Assembly: GCA_009746045.1 (NCBI GenBank)
Contig: RPFO01001428.1
Coordinates: 215,001-247,761, forward strand
Source: Mesostigma viride
Lineage: Eukaryota; Streptophyta; Mesostigmatophyceae; Mesostigmatales; Mesostigmataceae
Direction: 5' to 3'
DNA length: 32,761 nucleotides
Under the pieces are notes generated by a model. The model ran no database searches. It was given only the letters and a program-made list of their open reading frames with translations, and had not been told where the DNA came from. How positions within the stretch are numbered: position 1 is the first letter of the stretch; each line of letters begins with the position of its first letter. Positions 20,958 to 30,532 of this stretch are shown here, piece after piece. The translations under genes were made by a program, and so were the position numbers.

Positions 20958-21680
20958 TCATCGCTTGCCAGGTCGATATGAAGGAATGTTGTCCCAGCTG
21001 GCGCCTTCCTTCAGGAGAGTAACATGTTCTCTAGCGAACTTCAGAGGGAAACGAAACTTTTGCTCGCACTCATTACTCCAACCGAGGTCGTGCCCTTCAT
21101 CAAACCATCTGAACACCACCTTCTCCCTCTCTTTGCCCAGGAGGGTGCCAAAGAGCGGAAAATCTTCCTTCTTGGGGTACTTGTGCTCCCAGTTTATGCA
21201 CACGTCGTCTACCCATTTCGAACTCCAACCTCCGCGACTCAGTTTCGCGCCATCCATAAAGCGCATCCGGACGTCCGGCCGAACGTCCCTGATTCGGTTT
21301 TCGGCCGTCGCATCTCTGCCCTGACCACCACCCTTCTGCGGCTGTGCAGGTTCGTCGGCACCCTCCGTCTCCTGCCCCGCCCCTCGCCTGCCCCCTCCCC
21401 GACGTTTTGCCTTCTGCCCCTGCGCAGCCGCCGCCTCTGCCATCAACTCTTCGTACGTTTTTTCTGGCTGACCGCACGGTAAGGCTGGTGCGTGAGTTGG
21501 TGCGTTGGGTGGGAGCTCGTCCCCTCCCGCCCCCGGTTGTGCAACTGGTTCGCCGACCGCGGCCTGGCCAACAACACGGCCGGCCTCTCTGGACACAGTC
21601 CCAGACGCGGATCCACGGGGAAACCGAACTGGAGTTTCTTCTTCGCCTTTCCCTGCACGTAAGCACATGCCAATTAACAT
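20958..21680 (-). CDS. Unrecognised 240-residue protein
   Basis: An open frame with ATG at 21680 and TGA at 20958. The first half is low-complexity (A, G, P, Q and charged residues, with KAKRRGGGRRGAG). The second half looks folded: NRIRDVRPDVRMRFMDG, WSSKWVDDVCINWEHKYPKK, EDFPLFGTLLGKEREKVVF, LGWSNECEQKFRFPLKFARE. I know no family with these motifs. A splice acceptor GTGCAG at 21653-21658 lies just inside the frame, so the true 5' end may be an exon joined to an upstream exon rather than this ATG. It lies about 90 bp after the likely poly(A) signal of the large gene upstream, on the same strand. Confidence 0.55.
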   Translation of the reverse strand: MLIGMCLRAGKGEEETPVRFPRGSASGTVSREAGRVVGQAAVGEPVAQPGAGGDELPPNAPTHAPALPCGQPEKTYEELMAEAAAAQGQKAKRRGGGRRGAGQETEGADEPAQPQKGGGQGRDATAENRIRDVRPDVRMRFMDGAKLSRGGWSSKWVDDVCINWEHKYPKKEDFPLFGTLLGKEREKVVFRWFDEGHDLGWSNECEQKFRFPLKFAREHVTLLKEGASWDNIPSYRPGKR

Positions 21681-21774
21681 GAATACGGAAGGGTCGTGTG
21701 AGAAATCAATGAAGCCATGGACTGATGCAAAAAAACTTATGTAGAAATATATATTAAGGTACTTATTAAACTCG

Positions 21775-21780
21775 TTTATT
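21775..21780 (-). terminator. AATAAA poly(A) signal of the large gene
   Basis: AATAAA on the minus strand, 71 nt after the TGA at 21851. It fits the end of the seven-exon gene. Confidence 0.55.
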
Positions 21781-21850
21781 GAAAATGAAATTTACCGGCC
21801 GAATGTACCGTTGGAGCGTGGAAGGGCATCCTTGGTCGATCGAAGGGCTA

Positions 21851-22807
21851 TCAATGTATAGGTCCGGCCGATGTCCCTGGCGGCGCCTCAACATCGACCA
21901 CCTCAGTCGGGCGCATCAATCCGGCAAACGCCGGCCCTCCACCTGAGACTTTCGGCGGACCCTCCACGTTACGAGCCTCCAATACCCTCTTCTGCAGTGG
22001 GGTGCTCGCAACAAAATCCGTGTCAGCCGACGGCTCCGGATCGTCATCCTCATTCAGCAGTATCGTGTTCGGGCATTGCTCCATCCCCGTCGAGCGGGGG
22101 GGCAAAGTCATCACAACCGTCCTTCCTGACGACGGTACGGGATCGTCACCCAGACCCAAAGAAACCGAGGCGAGGGCGGGGGTCCCCTCAACCGGGGGTC
22201 CCCATGAATCCTGACGAGGCCTCATTCCCATCTGTCGGACACGACCGCCTCCCGTAAATCGGGAACGCCCGCCGGCGCTACCAGTAACAGGCCGCGAGCC
22301 TGCTTCCTGCTGGCGATCCCCATCCTCATCACAGATACGCCCGCCGGCGTTTCCAGTAACAGGCCGCGAGCCTCCTTCCTGCTGGCGATCCCCCTCCTCA
22401 TCACAGATACGCCCGCCGGCGTTTCCAGTAACAGGCCGCGAGCCTCCCTCCCGCTGGCGATCCCCCTCCTCATCACAGATACGCCCGCCGGCGTTTCCAA
22501 CGACAGGCCTCGAGTCTCCTTCACCAGCACGCTGGCGCTTACCTCCCCCCCTTTTGTCTTCATCCCCCCCATTGTCTCCTCCCGCGAGCCTCCATCATCC
22601 CGACTGCGCTTTTTCCCTCCCCTTCCATCTCCTCCCCCGTCCCTCTCCCCCTCCCCCTCCTCCCTCCTCCCCATCCCCATCCCCTTTCTCCCCCTCCGCC
22701 TGCCCCCCACCCACCCCGGGCGGGTGCCCCTCAGCAATATCCTCCTCCCCCTCTTCCTCCTCCCTCTTCCTCCTCCCTCTTCCTCCTCCCCTCTTCCTTC
22801 TCCGAGC

Positions 22808-22851
<44 letters not shown>

Positions 22852-25800
22852 GAATGATGATCCCCGTCGTCTTCGTCGTCCACGACCACGGCAAAGTCCA
22901 TGTCGACGTCTTGCCACCCATCTTCAAGAAGCCGATATTTGATAAGTCGGACCAGGCGCTTCCACCGGCGGATATGGGCGGGTAACCCGAACACCAGCAG
23001 AACTCTGGAGGGTCCCTTCAACAGGGCCTTGGTGATCTGGTCAACCACATCCCACGCGGCATACCTCAAACGGGAGGAGGGTAAGGGTATCTGGCTGTCG
23101 ACCGGAATACAGTCTTGATCCCACTCGCGCAGGTTCCTCCACTTCTCGTTGCTGTCAGCTGTCAGGTCCAGCACAGCAAACGCCTGGTCCTTCAGCTTCC
23201 CAGGAAGGTCTTCAGACCCCGTGTACAACTCGTCCACCACCTTCGTCACCACCAGATCCTTTCTTTTTTCGTTTTCCTTCCATGTCATTGTCCTGTATGC
23301 GATCCAGTCGGGTCCCATCTTCACCCCGTCCCAATAGGTGAAGGCTTCCAGCCTGTCCCACCACCCCCTCTTGGCCTTGGCAGTCCCCTCCTCCTTAGCC
23401 GCCGCCTGCACCTCCTCCTCCGCCGCCGCCTCCTGCTGTGGCACACCCAGCAGATGTTTGGTCTTCACCCCCAAATCGTCATACAAATGACGGGGGTGGG
23501 AAGCGAGCAGCCCTCTCGGGAACTTCCAGTCCTTCTGGTCGACCACTTTCCTTTTAGCCGGCGGAAGGTCCCTCAGCGTGAGAATGATCGCCCTCGTGGC
23601 CGTGACGATCACCCGCCAAAAGTCTCTGGTCAGGCGGCAGTCGGCGATGAACTTGTCGAGGTCCGTGGCGACGGTGCCCTTCAGCTTCACGCCAAACACG
23701 TGCTCCCTCACCAATACGGGGTCGAAAGTCCCGTTTAGTTGTTTGCAAGCGGCCATCAGCTCGGGGTTCTCCAGGAACTTGATGTGGGCGAATTGCTTTG
23801 CCGCCTCTATCAAATTCTTGGCGACTTCCATTATTTTTATCAGGTTGCTGGGAGGGGCCTCACAGGACATGATCGGCGCTTGGATCAGGCTGTCGAAGTA
23901 CTGGAAACTCGCAAGTTCCCGATGCGCGGTGAAAATGGACAGTTCGTGCGCCTTGTCTTTAGGGCGCGTGTCAAGGAAGTCTTGCCGAGCCGCGATATCC
24001 TGTGCGATCGCCGGCTTGCCGTCGACAGCGGGCTTCAAAGGGTCCTCACACCAGAACAGCCAGCGCTGCATGAAGTTCTTCTGGTCCGGCCCCCACTTGT
24101 CCGTCTCTTCAGCCCCTCCTGCCTTGTCGCCTGCGCCGTCCCCTTCGGCCTTGGCTTGCTCTCCTTTCTGCCAAAAGGGCTTCACAATCGCCCAGATCTT
24201 GCCGTACAGAGGAGTTGGGAGAGACACGCCCTTCCCTCTCTTGACGGGTCCATATGCCTGGTAGGCCCGGTGCACATCCCCCAGCGCTGAGCCCCACGTT
24301 GCCTTGGCTTGGGCTGTGTCCTCGGCGTTCATGGCGTTCCCGAGCTGCCTGACAACTTCGATCATCTTGCCGACTTGTTCGGTAACCTGCATCCCCGTAG
24401 GGCAACAACGCGCAGAGACACATCGACAGTCCTCCCAAATAAGCACAACTCAACTGAGAACAAGAATACGACTGACAGAAACGCCGGCGGTCGCATCTTG
24501 ACCAAAATATGGCATGCTAAGGTGGAACATGAAAACCCCTTATAGAAACGCCGGCGGTCGCATCTTGACCGAACTAATGGCATACTGAAATTAACACAAG
24601 AAAACCACTTATAGAAACGCCGGCGGTCGCAACCTGGCTTACCTTCTGTTCACGGATCTGCCACCAGGTCGGCAGGATGGTCTCACCCTTGAGCATCTGC
24701 ACGTCCACCCCCCGAAATTCGTCCAATCAGTTGCCCACTCCTCCAGCTTCGCCGCGGCCACGGTCTTCGTGACCTCCTGCTCCTTCCCTCCCCGCGCAAC
24801 GACCCTGAGCTTTTCCGCCTTCATGAAACCATTCAGCATTGCCTGGTACCACACAGATCTTTGGTCCACCGTCATATTGTCGGTGACCAGTTCGAATTTC
24901 ACCGATTTGATGAGTGTGGTAAAGTGGTTCCCGTCCAGCACGAGAAAGCCGCAAATGGCTGGCGGCAACGGTGTCTTCTTCTCGAGTGGAGCCATCTCCC
25001 AGGCGGACTTGCACAAACTGTCCAAAAGCGCGGCCTTTCTCACGTCCACGGGCTTAAGTGAGTCCAGAATATCGGCCGGTCCTGTCAGAACCGCGGTGGA
25101 AGCAGCTTCGGCCATTCCCTTGGCCGAGCTCGTTCGCAGGTAGATATCAATCTCTTTGTCAGTCATTGCGCGAGCGTAGCCAGCCTTCATTGTCCGTGCC
25201 CCCCCATCTCCCCGAAGAGTTGCGCGAGCTGACGCTGGGTGCCTTCCTTTTTCATCCAGTCATGAAAACTGTTGGGGCACCGGTCAGCCAAAAACTGGAA
25301 CGAGTACCGCCACACAGGAATCACCAGCTTGTCGTGGCCGTAGTCGGACTCCGAGTTTGCAAAAATGGTGGCGTTCTGCTCGGCTCTAGACAGATGCAAG
25401 TCTCGTGCGAGGAGCTTCTGAGGCCCCACGAACAGGTTCCTTGTCCACACCCGATTTCGATGCACCAAGGCTTTGGACATCTCATCGAGGTCCCGAGGCT
25501 GAACGGCAAGCTGCTTCCGCAACCGTTTGCCCTTCGCGATCTCATCGTTCACATCCAGGATGTCATCATCATCCTGCGACACCGGGGACTTCTCCCATTT
25601 CTCAAGCAGAGACACGGGAGCATCCGCAACCTCCACCTCCTTTCCTTTCCCCTTTCCCTTCAGCGCCTTCCCCTTGTAGGTCGCAAGTGCTTCGGAGAGT
25701 CCCTTCTGGTGTTCGTCGACGGCAGCAGTCCACGTACTATCTATTTTCATGTTCTCGCGGCGCGCGTGCTGGTCGAGGCTGATTGAGTACAGGATGGCCG

Positions 25801-27962
25801 CGTGGGTCGCCCTCTCGGCCTGCACGTACTGCGTTGATGCGAAAAAATCAGGAAAGCATAACCAAAAGGAATAAAGTAAATGCCGATTGAGAAACGCCGG
25901 CCGTCGCAACCTACATGAAACCTGAACCTCAACATCAAAGCCCCCCTCACGACAGAGGTATACTTACCTCGTTCCCCTTAACAATGATATGAAAAAATCA
26001 GGAAAGCATAACCGAAAGGAATAAAGTAAATGTCACACTTGAGAAACGCCGGCCGTCGCAACCTAGATGAAACCTAAACCTCAAGATCAGAGCCCCCCTC
26101 ACAACAGAGGTACACTTGGCTCATTTCCCTCAACGATGCGAAATCAGGAAAGGAAGTAAGTGTTAGTCAAAAGGAAGTAAGTGTCACACTTGAGAAACGC
26201 CGGCCGTCGCAACCTACATGAAACCTGGACCTCAAGAACAAAGCCCCCCTCACAACAGAGGTAGACTTACCTCATTCCCCTCAACCGCTGCTGCTTCAGC
26301 CGCTTTCTTCGACCCCTTCGCGATCTTCGGAGACTTGTCCCGGCGGGCATCGTGTTCCTTCAACATCTTGATCAGAGTCTTGGCGTCCGCCATCGTCACC
26401 GTCTTCAGTTTACACTTCCTCTCCTTCCCTTTGCCCTCGAACAGGTTCTCCTCCATCCACTTTATCAAGGCCTTGGCGCTCGGGATCTCCTCAGGCTGTG
26501 TGGCGCCATCGGGCGCGCACGCATTCTTCACGATCAACTCAGCGACTTGATGGAGAGTCATCATCTGGTTCCGTACCTCAGGTGGGGCTGTTTCCGTTCT
26601 CACCTCGGCCACAACCCACTTTGCCAACTTCTTCAGTTGATAAGCATCCGCTTGCTCCTTAAAGCGTGTCATTTTCGCAGTATCGCCGTCGCTTCCACCC
26701 GCGCCCTCTGACACAGGCTCACCGACAGCGATAGCCCCCTCTCCCTGGAGATTTGCCCCACCCTGACGACCGGCTTCCTGCAAGAACATTATCAACGGAA
26801 GATTTTTAATGTAAGAAAAGTGTAGAGAAACGCCGGCCGTCGTAACTCTGTCAATTGAGGACGAACCTAAACTTTCAATTTGTAAGTCAACGGTAACTTA
26901 CCCTTCCCCCCTCTGCAGTGGAACCACCGTAAGATCCACTTCCCCTCCTGTCACCGCCCTCTTGCTGCTCGAACGGACTTCCCTGTAAAAATAGCAAACG
27001 CGATTGTCCATTCACAAGAAAAAAATTACTACAAAAATAAACAAGGATATACGCACGCAAACCTTTTCAATACAAGTAAACCGGAGAGGAATCTGACGCA
27101 CTCATGTACCTGGGTGCTTCCCGCCATTGAGCGGGCTTCTCTTGCACCAACATCCTCTTGCCGGCCCTGCGAACATTTCAACGGAAAGTAAAAATCCGCT
27201 TAGTTGTCGGAAATGACATGTCTGGCGAATATTGCAAAAAAATGCGTATTGTATTTCACGACATCAATTTAATGGGCGGAGACTTACGAAGATCGGCCCG
27301 CCACCTTCCAAATTGCCCAGCGTCATATCGAAAACATCGAGGACTTCCCCTCCATCGACCCCCTTCCCCCTTCCCCTCTGCCGCGGCGGGGGCATATCGC
27401 CCGTCGCGACCGGCTTGGAAGTCGCGGGGGGATCCCTTGCGGTTGAGGGCACTGCGGCCGACTCGTGCACACTCTCCCCCCTCTTTTGGGCTACTGCGGC
27501 AGGCGCGGCATGGGAGGGCGCGGCGGCTACTGTCTCTGGCGCATTCTGAGCCAACCGACGCAACCTTAGCTCCTGCTGGAGCAGGGTTTCGAAACGAGGC
27601 ATGAATGTGCGCTTGGAGGTATAAGGCACCTTGGCGACTTCAGGTTTGTCATTAAGGATGTCTTGGTACAGCGCGAATTGCTGTTCACGAGTGCCATTCG
27701 CGAGTCGCTCAAACCGCTCAATCTGAATCCGCTTAACCGGATCGTCCACCATCTCAAGACCACCGTGGTACTCATCCTTCCCAGTGACCGCGGCAAAGCT
27801 GACACCAGATTCCACCATTGGGGGCGGCGTGCCCTCCCTTGCACGCTTGTGAGGAGGCTGTTGTGGGGAGGCGCCTTGGGCCTGAACTGGTTGCCCTTCT
27901 GACCCTTCCCCCCTAGGGGGAGAGTCGCCGACCACCTGCGATGTAGGGCCGCCCTTTTCCAT
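21851..27962 (-). CDS. Large unrecognised seven-exon gene (about 1,577 codons)
   Basis: Exons on the minus strand: 27962-27288, 27166-27110, 26982-26902, 26777-26271, 25828-24643, 24386-22543 and 22231-21851. All introns are GT-AG and, after the corrections below, all are phase 0. The protein has a Pro/Gln-rich N-terminus with RQRGRGKG (about 1-225), two Gly/Gln-rich micro-exons (19 and 27 residues), a Lys/Glu-rich part, a probably globular core (about 441-1,400: NLFVGPQKLLARDLHLSRAE, YGHDKLVIPVWRYSFQFLA, GFLVLDGNHFTTLIKSVKF, RWLFWCEDPLKP, LLVFGLPAHIRRWKRLVRL), a run of 14 Asp, a basic Gly-rich segment, and an acidic tail ending AGPIH. No signal peptide or membrane segment is seen. One base seems missing in the C-runs at 25199-25205 and 24708-24713 and in the purine tract near 22735-22800. 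I do not recognise the family. Confidence 0.72.
22232..22542 (-). repeat. Intron 6 of the large gene: 72-bp tandem array with four hairpin elements
   Basis: A 72-bp unit repeats at 22262, 22334, 22406 and 22478 (first copy degenerate). Each unit contains the inverted repeat, here on the minus strand as GAAACGCCGGCGGGCGTATC, opposite to its direction elsewhere. The exon frame stays open through the intron to a stop at 22222, so retention would add a tail with a 24-residue repeat (ETPAGVSVMRRGIAS). Confidence 0.85.
22735..22852. repeat. Purine/pyrimidine tract and (CAT)n coding for poly-Asp
   Basis: A (CAT)14-like microsatellite at about 22809-22850 encodes 14 Asp on the minus strand. It is followed by a GGA/GAA-rich purine tract where the reading frame of the large gene changes. 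The tract is inside exon 6 and prone to slippage and miscalling. Confidence 0.85.
24478..24633 (+). repeat. Three hairpin elements in tandem in intron 5 of the large gene
   Basis: GAAACGCCGGCGGTCGCATC occurs at 24478 and 24545, and with a CAAC end at 24614. Spacing is 67 and 69 bp and the spacers are related (TGGCAT, AAAACC, CTTAT). All lie within the 256-nt intron 24642-24387, the last one 9 nt from the splice donor. Confidence 0.9.
25829..26286 (-). repeat. Intron 4: 151-bp tandem triplication that copies a splice donor
   Basis: Three units of about 151 bp hold the hairpin element at 25891, 26043 and 26194 (CGCC-GGCC-GTCG core). The unit also includes the last 16 nt of exon 4 and the donor. 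The real donor GAG/GTAAGT is at 26270. A second intact copy, GAG/GTAAGTATAC, is at about 25968, and the middle copy is destroyed (CCAAGT). Confidence 0.88.
26827..26846 (+). repeat. Hairpin element in intron 3 of the large gene
   Basis: GAAACGCCGGCCGTCGTAAC, a single copy within the 124-nt intron 26901-26778. Introns 1 and 2 of the gene lack a recognisable copy. Confidence 0.85.
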
Positions 27963-28010
27963 CTGCAACACAAAACAAAAAAATTGGAAAAAACATACGA
28001 GTCAGCAGGA

Positions 28011-28144
28011 AGATGCGCCCCACGTCGCAACTCAATACAAAAAATGCATCATTATGTCAAGGTACAAACAACGTTATAATTCAGAATGAACAGAGATTCA
28101 TAACAAGAGAACGACGCACTAAAAGATGCGACCGCCGTCGCAAC
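28011..28144 (+). repeat. Two hairpin elements between the large gene and its upstream neighbour
   Basis: GATGCGCCCCACGTCGCAAC at about 28013-28032 and GATGCGACCGCCGTCGCAAC at 28125-28144. The second has a perfect 5-bp stem GCGAC/GTCGC with loop CGCC. Both start with GATG rather than GAAA, so the element can end in CATC/GATG or YAAC/GTTR on either side. They lie 40 nt beyond the stop of the 244-residue protein and 50 nt before the ATG of the large gene. Confidence 0.8.
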
Positions 28145-28184
28145 TTTCGTCAATTCACTCTCTATACAAACAACTCTATGTCCC

Positions 28185-28919
28185 TCATAAAGAATCAATT
28201 GGCAAGGAAATGCAAAAAAATTCCGTTACCACCTCCGTCGACCCATAAGTGGTTCGCGAATGGGAAATCGCTGCTGATTTTCGGTCGAGCCCTTCACGGT
28301 ATTTTCGAAATCTCGAGGCAAGGTTGCGCGGAAGAGGGCCCCCCTCAATCATGCGTGCGATCGGACTGGCCATGGAAACGGATACCTGGTTCCTGGACTG
28401 CCTTGCACGGTCAACCATCTTGAAACTTCCCCGGAGAAGGAAATCAGACGTCAGACGGTTGAATATGCGAACGTCAAGATTTGACCAACCCATCATCCAT
28501 TCCACCACCTTCTCCGCGGCATCATGGAAGACCTGCCTCTCATCCGCCACTCCTCGAGACCCAAACACACAATCGGCCGTGTTATCGTCGTGCCTCTTAA
28601 GGCGAATGTTCACGTCCTCTTTGTCATCATCCATTTCCGACAGCCGAATTACAGCCCTTTTGGCTCCGTCCACTCCATCCTCAAGAAGGACGTCCATCTG
28701 CGCCCCTCCCACACAATTGTTGTCAACGTATTGTTGCAAATGACGGGAAATCATGTCCTTTCCAAAAGCTACGATGTGTTCCCCACACAGACCCATGTCG
28801 GTAATTGACAGCTTTTTACATTTCCTATCCCGGCACTTCTTTTCGGGATCCTTCTCAAAAATCCGGAAAACAGCGTCCTGATATGGACGTCCCCTTATGT
28901 CGACCGTCAGACTGGACAT
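28185..28919 (-). CDS. Protein with C-x4-C-x10-C-x2-H finger, 244 residues
   Basis: The frame runs from ATG at 28919 to TGA at 28185. A CAG acceptor-like triplet directly precedes the ATG (TGGTTTCGCAG). The N-terminal zinc-type motif is C29-x4-C34-x10-C45-x2-H48 (KKCRDRKCKKLSITDMGLCG). The rest is charged, with MDDDKEDVNIRLKRHDD and VVEWMMGWSNLDVRIFNRL. The neighbour at 29200-30066 has the same metal-ligand spacing. Function unknown. Near the C-terminus, GTGGTAACG could be a phase-0 donor that would join this frame to the next ATG, so it could instead be an upstream exon of the large gene. Confidence 0.65.
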   Translation of the reverse strand: MSSLTVDIRGRPYQDAVFRIFEKDPEKKCRDRKCKKLSITDMGLCGEHIVAFGKDMISRHLQQYVDNNCVGGAQMDVLLEDGVDGAKRAVIRLSEMDDDKEDVNIRLKRHDDNTADCVFGSRGVADERQVFHDAAEKVVEWMMGWSNLDVRIFNRLTSDFLLRGSFKMVDRARQSRNQVSVSMASPIARMIEGGPLPRNLASRFRKYREGLDRKSAAISHSRTTYGSTEVVTEFFCISLPIDSL

Positions 28920-28976
28920 CTGCGAAACCAGAACATACCGGCCGCGAGTAGTTTATATTATTAAAAAAAACTGGCA

Positions 28977-28982
28977 TTTATT
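28977..28982 (-). terminator. AATAAA signal between two block genes
   Basis: AATAAA on the minus strand, 218 nt after the stop at 29200 and about 58 nt before the next ATG at 28919. It fits 3' end formation for the upstream gene. Confidence 0.4.
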
Positions 28983-29034
28983 AAGTCATCTTCATCTATT
29001 TATGCGAGCTAAAATTTGAAGAAAATGCAACAAA

Positions 29035-29194
29035 GAAACGCCCTGGGGCGCAACTTCCTCAACAACCACTTTCTACGTACAAACGAATGGCAATCACATC
29101 GACTACGATTGTCACTACATACGAATGTCCAGACAATATAATGTGTATGTAGAGGGGGGGCATTCAAGACCAGAGAAACGCCGGCGGGCGCAAC
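29035..29194 (+). repeat. Two hairpin elements between the C4/10/2-finger genes
   Basis: Copies are GAAACGCCCTGGGGCGCAAC at 29035 (5-bp stem CGCCC/GGGCG) and GAAACGCCGGCGGGCGCAAC at 29175 (stem CGCC/GGCG). The second begins 5 nt after the stop codon of the upstream gene. In gene direction the stem is followed by TTTCT, like a hairpin plus U-rich stretch. Confidence 0.88.
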
Positions 29195-29199
29195 TCATA

Positions 29200-30066
29200 T
29201 CAATATAGACTGTCCCGCGACTCGTTCCACTCTCTGCAGGTTTTGCAACAACCGATCGAGCGAACTCTCGGAACCTCTTTCGCCGCCATTTCATCGACAC
29301 GAGCGAACATCTCTTCTTTGGCGGCCACCAACTTTGCCTCCTTGTTGCCGGTGTCAGGATAGATTTCGGACCTCCTCGTCTTCATCGGGGCCACTCTCTC
29401 CAAATACTCTGCACACAGAGAATCCTGCTCCTCCTCCACAATCGCCTTCACGCCGGATACAATCGCTTTGGCTTTTGTTTCCACGCGAAAATCGAACTCT
29501 CGTTGAGTTATCAGCGGAATGTCGGCGAGTGCAAAACACATACGCCGATAAAGTTCGCTTACATCCGTGTCACGCGAGTCGGCAAAAGGTGTCGTCATCA
29601 AAAAGCATCTCAAGCTACTCCAACCATTTTCTTGGGCGCCGGCAACGTAGCCTCCCTTTGCCAAGTCCGCACCTGTCGCGGAGTCTTTGACTATCCAATC
29701 TTCAAGGAAGTACTCGTCTCCCCTGGTGAAATCAAAATTTACACCCACGACCTCTCCGACAGTCATGTCCAGGCGAAGTCGCAGGGCCCCCCCCGCCAAT
29801 CCAGGTCCGAGGGCGCCCGCCATTCCAAGTCCGCGACTGAGGGCATTTTCGATGTGACGAGAATGTTCTTCGTGCTTTCGGCAATACAAGTCAAATCCGA
29901 GAGCGGTTTTCTTGCAAGTGGACACATCACACTTGCGCGGCGCCCCTATTGAGCGAGCAACACTCTGAATGACAGTGGCAACCGCTTGGTGTTGTTGAAG
30001 TCGTTGCCAATCCTCCATCAGGAGGTGACTAGACGAATCGGACGAATCTTCCGTCGAACCGGACAT
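29200..30066 (-). CDS. Protein with C-x4-C-x10-C-x2-H finger, 288 residues
   Basis: The frame runs from ATG at 30066, directly after CAG (CTTGTCGCAG), to TGA at 29200. It has a Ser/Asp-rich start, then the metal-type motif C46-x4-C51-x10-C62-x2-H65 (RKCDVSTCKKTALGFDLYCR). This is followed by a Gly-rich stretch (GLGMAGALGPGLAGGALR), RGDEYFLEDWIVKDSATGA, RVETKAKAIVSGVKAIVEEE, and near the end CCKTC. The finger spacing equals that of the 244-residue neighbour, so the two are likely distant paralogs. Function unknown; a metal-binding protein-interaction module is the plausible reading. Confidence 0.7.
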   Translation of the reverse strand: MSGSTEDSSDSSSHLLMEDWQRLQQHQAVATVIQSVARSIGAPRKCDVSTCKKTALGFDLYCRKHEEHSRHIENALSRGLGMAGALGPGLAGGALRLRLDMTVGEVVGVNFDFTRGDEYFLEDWIVKDSATGADLAKGGYVAGAQENGWSSLRCFLMTTPFADSRDTDVSELYRRMCFALADIPLITQREFDFRVETKAKAIVSGVKAIVEEEQDSLCAEYLERVAPMKTRRSEIYPDTGNKEAKLVAAKEEMFARVDEMAAKEVPRVRSIGCCKTCREWNESRDSLY

Positions 30067-30131
30067 CTGCGACAAGTTACGATAACATACCGGCCCCGGA
30101 AAATAAAATTCAAAAAACGTTTTGAAATTTT

Positions 30132-30150
30132 TTTATTGTACTTGTTTATT
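30132..30150 (-). terminator. Two AATAAA signals between block genes
   Basis: AATAAA on the minus strand at 30145-30150 and again at 30132-30137, 81-99 nt after the stop at 30231 and 66-79 nt before the next ATG. Confidence 0.4.
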
Positions 30151-30177
30151 AATACGAAGGTTTAAATTTGGCGCAAA

Positions 30178-30197
30178 GAAACGCCCCAAGGCGCAAC
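30178..30197 (+). repeat. Hairpin element after the 66-codon gene
   Basis: GAAACGCCCCAAGGCGCAAC with perfect stem CGCC/GGCG and loop CCAA. It begins 33 nt after the stop at 30231 in gene direction. Confidence 0.85.
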
Positions 30198-30230
30198 TTG
30201 TCGAACAGCAATATGGCGATAAAACATTAT

Positions 30231-30431
30231 CTATTCAATGTGCGATTGATGTGCTGAAACCTTCCAGACTTTGACACTGTCCGGTATCACCGGACTCGGA
30301 CGAGGAGTCGAGTCGGAAGCGAGCCAGTAATCCTCGACTATTTTTTTGATGTACAATGGAAGACTCCTTCCATTATGTCGAAGTGTGTCGGTCCTTTGCC
30401 TTTTGGCCAAACTCTCCTTAACCTCCACCAT
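30231..30431 (-). CDS. Small basic protein, 66 codons
   Basis: From ATG at 30431 (MVEVKESLAKRQRTDTLRH...) to TAG at 30231. The frame is open further up to 30476, but an acceptor-like CTACGCGCAG ends at 30435, three bases before the ATG, which favours the shorter start. It contains a possible nuclear localisation cluster (AKRQR) and an amphipathic part (SLPLYIKKIVEDYWLASD). No family is recognised. Only 101 bp separate it from the stop of the MYND gene upstream. Confidence 0.5.
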   Translation of the reverse strand: MVEVKESLAKRQRTDTLRHNGRSLPLYIKKIVEDYWLASDSTPRPSPVIPDSVKVWKVSAHQSHIE

Positions 30432-30532
30432 TTCCTGCGCGTAGGAGGAAAATGATACGTTATAAACATTAAACATTAAACATTAAATATAACATCATAT
30501 AAACAAGTTATTACTCTACATTTCAAGTTTTT

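Noticed and set aside
25187-25190. ATGA overlap as a coupled two-gene start
   Set aside because: One extra base in the nearby C-run joins the two frames into a single exon with correct phase at both ends, which explains the overlap better.
28922-28945. Tiny introns of 19-36 nt (GTATGTT to GCAG) just before three start codons
   Set aside because: The GTATGTT...GCAG pattern recurs before 30066, 28919 and 27962, but introns in the same block are over 120 nt, so a shared acceptor or upstream motif is more likely.
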